Source: Mantamonas sphyraenae (Eukaryota > CRuMs > Mantamonadidae). From it: DNA of 64,000 bases. This document shows positions 27,646-37,865 of this stretch, one piece after another (the first letter of the stretch is position 1; every line of letters starts with the position of its first letter). The DNA is taken from assembly GCA_026936335.1 (NCBI GenBank), contig JAPMXV010000067.1:248001-312000 (forward strand), written 5' to 3'. The position numbers and the translations under genes are program-made. The notes beneath the pieces were generated by a model. That model was not told where the DNA came from, ran no database searches, and worked only from the letters and a program-made list of their open reading frames with translations.

Positions 27646-29563
27646 TCATTCCTCCTGCTCCTCTTCCTCTCCCTCCTCCTGCTCCTCATCCTCACCCTGC
27701 TCTCGCTCCAGCAGCAGCACAAGCTCAAAGTGCGGCGTGTGCGGAAACAGGTCCACCACCATCGCCTTGACTGGTGCAAACGGCCTTCCAGAAAACCTCT
27801 TGGAACCAGGTGCAAGCAGCGGCCACAGGGATTGCTCCAGCGTCTTGGGGTTGCATGCGACGTACACAATGCGGTCCAGGCGCTTGCAGCCTCGCATGAG
27901 ACGACCCGTGTCTGTGTGCAGTCCTGCACGTGCAGGATCCACAGTTGCAATCACCGTGTCGCTGTCGCCTACATACTCCTCCAGCACGCCAGCCATTGTC
28001 TCTTCTGCCGGTCCGGCCACAAACACTGCGTTTTCCACTCCGTTTGCCTGTGCGTTTTTGCGAGCGTCCTCTACGGCGCTCTCCACAATCTCCAAACCCA
28101 CCACCTTGCGCACGTGCTTGGCCATGCACAGGCCAATCGTCCCTGTGCCACAACACACGTCCAGCAGCACCGTGTCTTTGTCCACACCCGCCCACTCGAT
28201 CACTCGCGAGTACAGCAGCTCCGCCCCCTTTGTGTTTACCTGGAAGAACGCCTCGGGCGAGATGCTAAACGTCAACCCCAGCAACGTCTCGTGGATCACC
28301 TCCTTGCCGTCCAGCAGCTCCAGTGTCGCATTGTCTCCTGCTGCGTTGCTCACTCCCCTGTGCAATTGCAGGTACACCGACGACGCATGGCCCTTGAGCG
28401 CATCCACAAGCGCCTCTTTGACGCCGGCAAGATACTCCTCCGCCACGCCACGTGGGTTCACCGTCACCATGGCCATGCTCTCGCCGCTCTCGCAGGTGCG
28501 CACCATCATTGTGCGCCAGAACCCGCTGTGGTCGTTTTTGTCCCACGGTTGCAGCGTGTCTGCGTACGACCTGGCCACCTTGACCACCACAGCCACCAGT
28601 TCCTTGGCCTTGTCGCTCACGTGCAAACACCCGTCGGGTGCATCGACCACCGTGAAGCCACTCGTAAAGAGACCCCTCTGAAATCCCAGCGTCACCTCCT
28701 TGTCCTCACTCAGTCCAAACGTAAACTCGCACTTGTTGCGGTATCCCGTCGTGCTGGGCGACGCGTGCACCTCGTCAATCTCGCACAGGATTTTCGATTT
28801 GCTCACTCTGTCCATCCACTGCGCCCGCTTCTGGTTCCCTCTCGACTTGTGCAGCAGCTGACGTGCCGCTCGTTTCAGATGCTTCACTGCCTCCCGCCTC
28901 ACCTTGACCACCTGTCGCTCGTACTCAATGTTGTGCCACGGCGTCACCTTGTCCTCAATGCTCACCGCCTCCGCCTCTGCGTCTCTGTTTCCCTCCCCGC
29001 GTGCTCGCTTGCTATCCTGGCCTGCTCCGTCCGTCGTCGACGACGCATCGCTTCCCTTCCGCTTGCGATCCACAGGTTCCTTGCGCTCCACTCGCCACGT
29101 GTCCTTGCCCTGCTTGTATCCTTGCAACAGTTTCATCCCTGCCTGCAGCGCCTCTTCCGTGTCAAAGACCACAAACCCGAAGCGTCGCTTCAGGCCCTTG
29201 CGTGCTTTGCCCTGCACGCCCAGCCTGTCCAGGATCCTCTGGAACCGCTTGTTGTCCAGCTGCGAGCGCATGTTGTGCACAACCACCCTGGGTTTCTCTT
29301 CCACCGTAAACCCCTCTGCATTGTTGCCCACCAATGCCTCCAGCTCTTCTTGAGTCTCCGGTGCATGGCTGTTGCCAGCCGTGCCTTGCCCGCTGCTACT
29401 GCTGGACGAAGACGAGGAAGAGGACGACGCAGCACTGGCGCTGCTATTGCTTCCTGTCTCAGTTCACGCCCACCTCCACGCTTGTTCCCGTCTCCTCTTC
29501 CTCCATCGCGTCCTGCGTCGACCCGGCTGCGTCACGTTCAGTCATCCTGTTTGCCGTGGCCAT
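27646..29563 (-). CDS. TRMT2A-like tRNA (uracil-5-)-methyltransferase with RRM, 5' junction unresolved
   Basis: The main exon (27646 to about 29460) has an N-terminal RRM-like domain (KPRVVVHNMRSQLDNKRFQR, GFVVFDTEEAL) and a C-terminal Trm2/RumA methyltransferase. The latter shows the SAM motif LLDVCCGTGTIGLCMA, the DPARAGLH loop and the nucleophile Cys in VYVACNPKTL. The enzyme makes m5U54 in tRNA. A plausible start, ATG at 29563 (MATANRMTERDAAGSTQDAM), runs in frame until TGA near 29463, just before a Ser-rich stretch in the next frame that leads straight into the RRM. A one-base indel near 29465 or an intron ending in the Ser tract could join them; no splice pair fits the phases cleanly with a consensus acceptor. 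The methyltransferase assignment is firm; the 5' end is not. Confidence 0.8.
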
Positions 29564-29741
29564 CCCGGCGCGTGTGTGTGTGTGTGAGCAGCCCCAACGC
29601 ATGAATTCCGCCTGTACTCATAGGTACATCCACGCATGCACTTGAACAGGCATGTTGCATGGCAGTGGCAATGCAGGGGAGGCATTGAGGAGCAACGGCT
29701 CCAGCCGGCGCAACCCATTCAATCCCGACTTCCCATCACTC

Positions 29742-32018
29742 ATGGGCTGTGCTCCCTCCAAGAAGAAAACAAACGTGAGCCGCCCGTCCGGCGATGGAGG
29801 CGGGGCGATTCTGGTGACGACGCGGTCAGTGGCAGGCGAGGGAAGCACGCCGCCGACCCCGGGCTCCTTGCCCGACGATGAGTACCACACCAGCTACCCC
29901 GAGCGCAAGGAGACGCCCGGACGCATGGTGCACAGCCGTTCGGCTGCCTCGCAGGGCGACGAACTGGCGGAAATCACAGAGGTGGAACGCAAGCAAATCG
30001 AGTCGTTGCTGGCTCGGGCCGAACGGGAGTTTGTGGCGGAAACGCGCAGGCTGTGCCAGGCGCACAGGCATGACAAGGCACAGCACTACCCGTCTCTGGT
30101 GCGTGCGTTCCGGGAGCTGGAGCAGGATCCATGTGAACACTGGAACAACGCCTGGACGCTGGGGTTTCGGCTGTGCAACCTGGGTCACCTGGAGCTGGCC
30201 GAGGCCTGGCTGTATCTGGGGATCGAAATGTCTGAAATCCTCATGCGACCCTGCTCCTATTCGTTCTTTCTGTACCTGAGCGACGTGTTGCTGCAGCAGT
30301 CACAGGCTGGCACGCAGCGCACGCAGGAAGCGTTGCTTGTGGCCCAGCGCGGCTTGGACTACACCCAGAGTCGCGACGAGACCCTGGAAATGAAGGAAAT
30401 GGTGCAGCGATGCAGGGACCAGGCTGTGGACGACGCATCGGCACGCAGGCGCAAGTTGCACATGGCACATCACAAGGTGCGTGCGGCTGTGCGACTGCAG
30501 GCGACGTACCGAGGGTTCAGTGCTCGCAAGCGACTCAGTGCGGGAAAGGGCGAAGCCGAGGCGGACGAAGCGGCAGAGAGGGAACGGGTGGAGGCGGTGA
30601 CAAGCATTCAGGCACAGTTCCGAGGCCACATGGCGCGACGACGGGTGTCGGAGCTGCGCAACGAGGCTGGACAAGACAGAAAGGAACAGGAGCAGGCGGC
30701 AGTGCGCATCCAATCGCAATTCCGCGGCCACAAGGCACGACAGGAGGTGGGACAGCTGAAGGAGGAGACAGCGGCAGCGGTGCGCATCCAAAGCGTGCAG
30801 CGAGGACGCACGGCACGCAAGGAACTGGAGGAGCAAAAGGGGGCGGCGGTGCGCATCCAGGCACAGGTGAGGCGCAGACAGGGAAAGAAGCGAGTGATGC
30901 TGATGAAACAGGAGGTGTTGGACGCATGGCGACGCAGGCTGGCAGAGGAACCTGTGCAGGATGGCACGGCGTTGCGGCTGGCCAGCCCTGTGGGGGGCCA
31001 AAAGGCACAGCGACCGTGCAGCGTGGAGGCAGACCCAGAGGGCAATGGTCACCGTGGCGTGGTGCGAGGCACTTGGAGCACAGAGGATGGCACATCGGGA
31101 GGCGGGTTTGCAGCAGACAGTTGGGTGGAGTCGCCTCAATTCCTTGTGCAGGTCGCCGAGGATGGCACACTGGGCATCCGATTGCGTTCAGACAGGACCA
31201 TGGATACACTTGGGTTCCACTTGTTTGCAGCGGCAGAGACGCCGATGCGTCGGCTGCACGGGTCGCAGAGCGAGGCGTTGCTTGGCGAGGAGGGAGTGCA
31301 GGCGAGCGAGGCGAGCGAGACGGAGCAGGGCAGCTTTGAGTTGGTGGCATCGGACAGCCAGTGGTATGTGCTCATGGTGTATGCGCACCCGGAGGGCCTG
31401 GTGGGTGAGTACACGGTGGAGCTGGAGTTTCAAGGCAACGGCGGGGCCGGGATGGAAGCTGTGTCGGTGGCTGGGGTCAACGAGTGGCACGAGAGCATTC
31501 ACTTTGGCGAGTGGACAGCCAACACATCGGGAGGCAGTTCGGCGTACACGTGGGTCACAAACGCACAGATGTCAGTGCATGTGGCCGAAGACACCCAGTG
31601 TCACTTTGTGCTCTCGCGTGTGGACAACGGCCAGGAGGACGACGAGTTGCCGCCGGCTGCCCTGCATCTGTTTGACAGCAGCACCCAGAGCGATGCCATG
31701 CAGTCGCACGGCGTGCTCGTGGGTACCCAGGACACAGTGTTGGCCAGCACGTCTCCCAGTGCAACCCGCATTGTCCACTTGGCATACACCCTCCATGCTG
31801 GACACACATACAACGTGGTGCCCTGCACTGCCGAACCGGCCCAACTGGGCAAGTATGCTTTGACACTGGCCTCCGACAAACCCGTGGAACAGTTTCAGAT
31901 TGTGGCCGGCGGCCTCACCGAATCGGACGCCCAGGCGATGCTGGATCACACCATGGATCTGCGCAAGGAGCAACAGAGGCGCCTCACACAGTTCCTTCAC
32001 ACAGCTGGGAGCTTTTGA
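29742..32018 (+). CDS. Myristoylated IQ-motif protein with calpain-domain-III-like repeats
   Basis: 758 residues from the Met of MGCAPSKKKT. The frame extends 30 codons upstream to another ATG (29652), but MGC is a classic myristoylation plus palmitoylation signal, so the internal start is preferred. After a helical region resembling TPR-type repeats (about residues 110-240) there are five IQ motifs in a row, each starting AAVRIQ or similar (VRLQATYRGFSARK, TSIQAQFRGHMARR, VRIQSQFRGHKARQ, VRIQSVQRGRTARK, VRIQAQVRRRQGKK). These are calmodulin or myosin-light-chain binding sites. The C-terminal part has two beta-sandwich units like calpain domain III (RGTWSTEDGTSGGG near residue 440 and HFGEWTANTSGGSS near 588). 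No papain-type protease core is present. A membrane-anchored calcium-responsive scaffold is the inference. Confidence 0.75.
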   Translation: MGCAPSKKKTNVSRPSGDGGGAILVTTRSVAGEGSTPPTPGSLPDDEYHTSYPERKETPGRMVHSRSAASQGDELAEITEVERKQIESLLARAEREFVAETRRLCQAHRHDKAQHYPSLVRAFRELEQDPCEHWNNAWTLGFRLCNLGHLELAEAWLYLGIEMSEILMRPCSYSFFLYLSDVLLQQSQAGTQRTQEALLVAQRGLDYTQSRDETLEMKEMVQRCRDQAVDDASARRRKLHMAHHKVRAAVRLQATYRGFSARKRLSAGKGEAEADEAAERERVEAVTSIQAQFRGHMARRRVSELRNEAGQDRKEQEQAAVRIQSQFRGHKARQEVGQLKEETAAAVRIQSVQRGRTARKELEEQKGAAVRIQAQVRRRQGKKRVMLMKQEVLDAWRRRLAEEPVQDGTALRLASPVGGQKAQRPCSVEADPEGNGHRGVVRGTWSTEDGTSGGGFAADSWVESPQFLVQVAEDGTLGIRLRSDRTMDTLGFHLFAAAETPMRRLHGSQSEALLGEEGVQASEASETEQGSFELVASDSQWYVLMVYAHPEGLVGEYTVELEFQGNGGAGMEAVSVAGVNEWHESIHFGEWTANTSGGSSAYTWVTNAQMSVHVAEDTQCHFVLSRVDNGQEDDELPPAALHLFDSSTQSDAMQSHGVLVGTQDTVLASTSPSATRIVHLAYTLHAGHTYNVVPCTAEPAQLGKYALTLASDKPVEQFQIVAGGLTESDAQAMLDHTMDLRKEQQRRLTQFLHTAGSF

Positions 32019-32068
32019 GGAGGGATGGGGTGGGATGCTGCGCGAGTTGAGGCAACTGTTCGCCCACA

Positions 32069-33460
32069 ATGAAGATTGCCTTTGTGCACCCGGACTTGGG
32101 CATTGGGGGGGCTGAAAAGTTGATTGTGGATGCTGCAGTGGGTCTGCAACAACAGGGTCACACTGTTGACATCTTTACAGCGCATCACGATCCAAACCAC
32201 GCGTTTGAAGCGACGCGAGACGGGACGCTTGCGGTGCATACGTACGGCGACTGGATGCCTCGGTCTGTGTTTGGACGCCTGCATGTGTTCTTTGCAGTGC
32301 TGCGCTGTCTGTGGTGCTCATGGGCATTGCTACTCACGCGTGGCCGGGGTGCTTATGACGTCATTGTGTGCGACCAGGTGTCTGCCATGATCCCCGTGTT
32401 GCGTCTCAGCAAGTCCCATGTGGTGTTCTACTGCCACTTTCCCGACCTTCTGCTCACCCAGCGTCGCTCTTGGCTCAAGAAATTGTACAGGTGGCCGTTT
32501 GACTTGTTGGAAGAGGTGGGTTTCTCCGCGGCGCGATTCCCCGGTGCAGAAAGCGGGTTTCCGGCAGCTGACACGCGTGCATGACCTCGTGTGTGTGCAT
32601 ACATTGCGGTACAGTACACCACGGCAATGGCACATCGTGTGCTGGTCAATTCAGAGTTTACGGCGGGGGTGGTCAAGGCAACGTTTACGCGGCTGCCGAA
32701 CCTGGTCACGCGTGTCGTGTACCCAGCCATCCAATTTTCAGACTACGACAGCACAGTGACGGAAGAGGCGCTGGCAGAGTTTCCACACAAGCACCTGCTG
32801 CTGTCCATCAACCGGTTTGAGCGCAAGAAGAACCTGAGGCTTGTGGTGGAGAGCTTTGCGGCCGTGCGCGAGCTGCTTGCCAACGGGGACAACAAGGACA
32901 GGGTTGATCTGGACGAGGTGCATCTGGTGTTGGCCGGTGGCTATGACGAGCGTGTCAAGGAGAATGTGGAGCATCTGAAGGAGCTGGAGATGCTTGCGTC
33001 GTCGCTGGGCGTTGCGTCTCACGTCACCTTTGTGCCTTCGTTTTCCGAGGCCCAGCGCAGTGCTCTGCTGCGTCGTGCCACCTGTGTCATCTACTCGCCG
33101 TCCAACGAACACTTTGGCATTGTGCCACTGGAGGCCATGTACTCGCGCGTGCCGGTTGTGGCGGTCAACAGCGGCGGACCCATGGAAACAGTCGTCAACG
33201 ATGTCACAGGTTTCCATTGCGAGCCTGAGCCTGCTGCGTTTGCTCAGGCCATTGTCAAGTTTCTGGAGCCTGGCTCGGGCGAGCAGCTGCGCCAACGGAT
33301 GGGCGACGCCGGACGCGAGCACGTCCTGGCAAAGTTTGCGTACCAAGTCTTTGTCCGCCAGTGGGAAGAGGCCATGGACTTTGGCGGGGCCCACGCTACA
33401 CAGGGCGACGCCAAGGCAAAGGGCAAAGGCAAGAGCAAATCGGCAAAGAAGGTAGACTGA
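32069..33460 (+). CDS. ALG2: ALG2 alpha-1,3/1,6-mannosyltransferase
   Basis: Two exons, 32069-32515 and 32615-33460 (gtgggt...ggtacag, phase 0), encode 430 residues (human 416). The N-terminus MKIAFVHPDLGIGGAEKLIV is the hallmark GT4-family start of ALG2. CHFPDLLLTQRRSWLKKLYR and DRVLVNSEFT-like MAHRVLVNSEFTAGVVKATF follow across the splice site, then FERKKNLRLVVESFA and the sugar-nucleotide motif NEHFGIVPLEAM with the two conserved Glu. ALG2 adds the second and third mannose to the dolichol-linked oligosaccharide on the cytosolic ER face. The C-terminus ends in a Lys-rich tail. The gene begins only 50 bp after the preceding stop on the same strand. Confidence 0.95.
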
Positions 33461-33547
33461 AGGGTGGAGTGTGCGACGCAGACGGAAAATATGATTGCAA
33501 ATGAACTGGCCGAACGCAACTCGAGTGAATGTGTGCGTGAAGAAGCA

Positions 33548-33565
33548 GGGGGGTGGGGGGGGGGG
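33548..33565. repeat. G homopolymer tract
   Basis: Six G, one T and eleven G in the 3' region between convergent ALG2 and the E2 gene. It is the longest G run noticed in the window and a likely place for sequencing-length errors. Confidence 0.8.
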
Positions 33566-33595
33566 CAGGAACTTTTCCACATCGCGATCATGCAT

Positions 33596-34411
33596 TTACG
33601 AAGCGTACTTCTCGGTCCACTCCTTGGCGGTGGCGTCAAAGGCCTCCTTGTCGTTGGTGAACTGATCGGCAATCTCGGGCATGAGCGAGCCCTTGGCGTC
33701 GGGGAACATCAGCAGGGAGAGGATGGCCTCGAGAACGCTGACAAGGTTCATGGACGGGGCCCACTCGTCCTTGAGGATGGGGAGGCAGATTCCTCCGTCC
33801 TCCTTGATGTTGGGGTGGTAGACGCGGGTCGTGAAGTGCACGCTGGGCGGCTGGAACGGGTAGTTGGACGGGAACTTGATGTCCAGGAAGAAGACACCAC
33901 CCTCATACGGGGTCTCCTCCTGTGTGCACACGTGTCCATGCGGCGGGGGTTCCGTGTGAGCAGCAGCATGGCGGTGCAGCGGGCGGGTCTCGCGCAGAGA
34001 GGGTTTCGAGGGGTCCCAAAAAAAAAAGGCCCGCACGGTAACCGGGCTCATACGCAGGCACGTACAGGTCCCTCAATGGTGGCGGTCCACTTGGTGAGGT
34101 CGTCGTCGGACGGCGTGGCGGTGATGGTCTCCGGCAGTTCCTCGCAGGCGCGGATTTCCTGTGCAAGGCCAGAGGCGTCAGTCGGAAGGCCGGAAAAAGA
34201 TGTGGGGGCTGGCCGCAAACGTCGCAGGGCGCCCGTGCGAGCGGATACAGACGGTGGGCGTGTGACGACGCAGGCACACGGCAAGCACACATGTTGCACA
34301 CACGTCTCGTATGGGTTTGCAGACACCTGCAGGCGTTGGTGCGTGTGGAGCGGCCCGAGTGCATGCATCGGCGGTTGTGCAACTCACCTTGTTCATAGCA
34401 CGGCTGGACAT
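33596..34411 (-). CDS. Ubiquitin-conjugating enzyme E2 (UBE2D/E-like)
   Basis: Three exons, 34388-34411, 34066-34158 and 33596-33919, all phase 0 (gtgagt/cacag, gtacgt/acacag), encode 146 residues, the length of a class-I E2 with no extensions. The first exon encodes only MSSRAMNK. The fold is complete: WTATIEGP joined to EETPYEGGVFFLDI, PSNYPFQPPSVHFTT, RVYHPNIKEDGGIC with the HPN motif and catalytic Cys84, then DEWAPSMNLVSVLEAILSLL and the C-terminal helix ending KYAS. It accepts ubiquitin from E1 and passes it to substrates with an E3. Residues after the Cys (LPILKDEWAPSM) differ from the UBE2D consensus, so the exact subfamily is uncertain; no NEDD8- or SUMO-specific extension is present. 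Confidence 0.95.
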
Positions 34412-34577
34412 GATTGTACTGTGGTGGGATTGGGTGGACGGGGTTGTGTGTTCTTGTGTGTTCCTTGGCTAGGTGCGGCGATGCAGATGGGTGGAGTTGA
34501 AACGGGGTTTGTTTCCTTCCGGGTGTGGTTTTTCGGGTGGCAGCGCAAGCGCTGCCAACCTGCAGCCATCCGATTTG

Positions 34578-36440
34578 ATGCAACACTTCTGGGAAACACA
34601 CCACGACAAACTCGTGGACACATGCATTGTCACAGCAGACGCCGTACGAGGCATTCAGAGGGTAAATGACGACGACACTGTCGACGCACAGCTTGTTGCG
34701 CAACTCGACTCACTTGCCCGCATGGTCATGGACGACACGTTCCGGTAAGCGCAGATTTAGGCTGTTCCGTGCCCAGAGGGAAAAGCATCAAAAGTCGTGT
34801 TGGCAACAGGTCACCCCTCGTCCTGTTTACTGACACCAGAACTGTTCAGCTCCGACAAGGACACGCTGGAGGCCCTGGGCCATGCCATGGCCACGTGTAT
34901 GGCACGCGCTCTGGACGACACCACTGATGCAAGCGTATCGGCGCGCTTGGAGGAGCTCAAGAGGGTGTTGAGAATTTCCCGGAATCTGAGCGTGCACTCG
35001 TCTGCGTGCAAGTCGCTGCTCATCTCGCACGAACTGCCCCAGTTGGCGGCCTCGGCCCTGATGTGGATTTGCCAGACTCAGGAGCAGCAGAACAATTCCC
35101 ATGGCGTGCATCCTGCCTTTCAGACTGCCCTCATGGCTTGCACACAGGCGCTGGCCAACCTGACGGCCGGGGCGAGTCCAGAGCAGCGCCAGGCGGTCTG
35201 GGATGCCATCCAGGAGGAGTGCATCGACACCATGCTGCACCAGGACACTTTAGACATGGTGTCTGCCAAGGCCATGTCACCATTCATGTGCTGTGTCTAC
35301 AACTGCATGTGCGATGCACGTCTGGAGTGCACAGCCGCGTTCTGCTCCTTGGATGCCCGTGAGGACAGGTTGCCACGTTTGATGCAGCTGTGTGATAAGC
35401 ATGTGAGCGAAGCAGAGGATGAGCAACAGCACGGTGGGCCCGCAGATGTCTATCAGTGGCTCTTGCTCGTGTTTGAGCGCATTGTGCACACAGAGGGCTG
35501 CTTCCAGCGCCTGCTGGAGGCTTCCGAACAGGCAAGCGCACACCAAATCACGGCATTGCAAATGTTGGATGGCCACGTGCACAGTTTGTCCACCAACAAG
35601 CACACCCGCGGCGAGGAACCGCCCACAACGCGCAAAGGGATTTCCACAGCCAACCAGGAGCTCCTCGACTCGATCATGCACCCCACGACCATTCGGTCCT
35701 TGTGTGCATTGTTTTGCAACCTTATGGCGATCGATGCAGAGGGATCATCATCATCGTCGTCGTCGTCGTCGTCCTCCGCCTCATCATCCTCATCGTCCTC
35801 CTCATTGTCCTCGTTCTCCCTTGGCACAGAGAGCACGTCAGACATGGAAAAGGTGTCGGATGTGCAACTGCTGCAGTTCTCCGACCTGCACAATCTGAAC
35901 ATGGACGAGTCGCACGTGCTGTGCCTGCAGCTGCTCCTGAACATCATGGGCCCTGTGAGCATGTTGGCAGATGCAGCGACAAAGGACGGTCTGGTGGACG
36001 ACGCACAACTCATGCGTTGCATTCTCAAGCTGTTGGGCTATGTGGTGCTGTCGGAAAAGGCTGTGGTGGACAAGGACAGCCAACCGCGTGGTGCCTCGCA
36101 GCAGAGCGTCAGCCTGCGCGTGGACATCCTGCGCTGTGTGGCCAACTTGTGTTTTGAACACAAGGGCAGCCAGGATGCAGTGCGTGAGCTCAACGCCATC
36201 CCGCTGCTGCTCAATCAGTGCAACTTTGATGACCACAAGATGTTCCAGCGCGAGTGGGCGCTCTTTGCCATTCGCAACATCTGCATTGGCAACGACGAGA
36301 ACCAGCGCGTGGTGGCTATGTTTGAGATGCAGGGAGTGTCCGAGGTCGACCAGCAGAAGCTTGACGACTGGGGCATGGAGGCTGAGTTTGACGACACTGG
36401 TCATCTTCGCTTCAAGCGCAAGGAGGAGGAGGAGGAGTGA
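34578..36440 (+). CDS. ATXN10: Ataxin-10 homologue
   Basis: Two exons, 34578-34744 and 34850-36440 (gtaagc...gttcag, phase 2), encode 585 residues. The body is an armadillo-like alpha solenoid. The C-terminus carries the ATXN10 domain: VDILRCVANLCFEHKGSQDA, ELNAIPLLLNQCNFDD, EWALFAIRNICIGNDENQR. Ataxin-10 homologues act in cytokinesis and ciliary-base function in animals and in septation in fungi. A poly-Ser run of about 27 residues encoded by a TCA/TCG tract (about 35746-35820) lies in a loop before the conserved C-terminal part. The start codon is the first in-frame ATG, MQHFWETHHDKLVD, 166 bp from the divergent E2 gene. Confidence 0.85.
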
Positions 36441-36540
36441 CACACCCACATCGTACATAGAGGTGTCACTCTGCACATGAGAACAATCCAATCCATCCAA
36501 CCATCGCACCCGCCATCGCATCCATCTCATCACCAAACGC

Positions 36541-37741
36541 ATGTTTGCTCGTCGTGCTTCCGTCATCAGCGTTCCTGCCAAGGTTTGCCAACCTGCGGCA
36601 ACACGCGCCTTTACCGTGTCAGCCGTCGCCGATGACAAGGTCGGCTTCATTGGTCTGGGCAACATGGGCGGGCCCATGGCTGCCAACCTGCTCAAGGCCG
36701 GCAACGATCTCGTCGTGTTTGACACCAACGACGCGGCCATGCAAAAGGCCGCCTCCAACGGTGCCAGCACCGCCTCGTCGCCTGCCGAGGTTGCTGAACA
36801 GGCCGACGTGGTGATCACCATGCTCCCGTCCTCGCCCCATGTGGACAACGTGTACAACAACCCGGACTACGGCGTGTTCTCCACAGTTCGCCCCAACACG
36901 CTGCTCATCGACACGTCCACCATCGACCCGAATGTCTCCATGCGCGTCGCAAAGGAGGCCCGCGATAAGGCGGATTGCCCCATGATTGATGCTCCCGTAT
37001 CTGGCGGTAAGTTGGAACAATGGGTGCCACACAGCGGCGACCGGAACGCTTGTTGCGTTGGGGAGACCATCGAGACCCTCTCCCAACGTCCACTCCGCTC
37101 CAACCTCCGCTGCGTCTGTGTGTCGGCATGTCACTCACACACCTCGCGGGGCACTTGGTCCACTGTCCACCCTCAATCTCTGCATCCCTTCCGTCCTTCT
37201 CCGTCCCGTAGGCGTGGGAGGCGCCACTGCAGGCACTTTGACCTTCATGGTCGGCGGCGCAGCGCTTGACTTTCAGCGTGCTGTGCCCTTCCTGGAGGGC
37301 ATGGGCGCCAACCTGGTGCACTGTGGCGACAATGGCACGGGCCAGGTCGCCAAGGTGTGCAACAACCTGGTGCTGGGCATTAGCATGATCGGAGTTTCCG
37401 AGGCCATGAACCTCGGCAAGACCCTGGGCATCGACCCCAAGGCTCTGGCTGGCATCATCAACACCAGCTCCGGTCGTTGCTGGAGCTCCGACACCTACAA
37501 CCCGTGCCCGGGCGTCATGGAGGGTGTCCCTTCCGCAAACAACTACGAGGGAGGCTTTGGTGCCGATCTGATGAAGAAGGATCTGGGCCTGGCCATCTCT
37601 GCTGCCGCCACTGCACGCACCCCGTTGCCCATGGGCAGTGCCGCACACTCCATCTACGAGATTCTCTCTGCCAACGGATACGGCAAGAAGGACTTTAGCT
37701 CTGTGTTTGCCTTTTTTGAGCGTGAGGAAAAAGACATGTGA
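36541..37741 (+). CDS. HIBADH: 3-hydroxyisobutyrate dehydrogenase, mitochondrial
   Basis: Two exons, 36541-37006 and 37212-37741 (gtaagt...cccgtag, phase 1), give 331 residues. The N-terminus MFARRASVISVPAKVCQPAA is an amphipathic mitochondrial presequence. The Rossmann motif VGFIGLGNMGGPMAANLLKA binds NAD. DAPVSGG joined to VGGATAGTLTFMVGG is the substrate loop spanning the splice site. The catalytic Lys sits in GQVAKVCNNLVLGI. The enzyme oxidises 3-hydroxyisobutyrate to methylmalonate semialdehyde in valine breakdown in the matrix. Length and all key residues are as expected. Confidence 0.96.
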
Positions 37742-37825
37742 ATGAATTGAACGAAAAACTCGCTGCTGTGAGCAGCTTTCCTGACTTTGTTGATGTGTGA
37801 AGTGGATGGTGGGACCATATGTGTT

Positions 37826-37848
37826 GTGTGCGTGTGTGTGTGTGTGTG
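37826..37848. repeat. GT dinucleotide microsatellite
   Basis: A short imperfect (GT)n run in the 124-bp gap between convergent HIBADH and the purple acid phosphatase gene. Similar short (GT)n/(CA)n runs occur in several introns just before acceptor sites. Confidence 0.7.
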
Positions 37849-37865
37849 GATGTGTGGTCACAACC

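Noticed and set aside
27730-29604. 624-codon plus-strand open frame opposite the tRNA methyltransferase
   Set aside because: No motifs; the minus strand carries the SAM-binding and catalytic residues.
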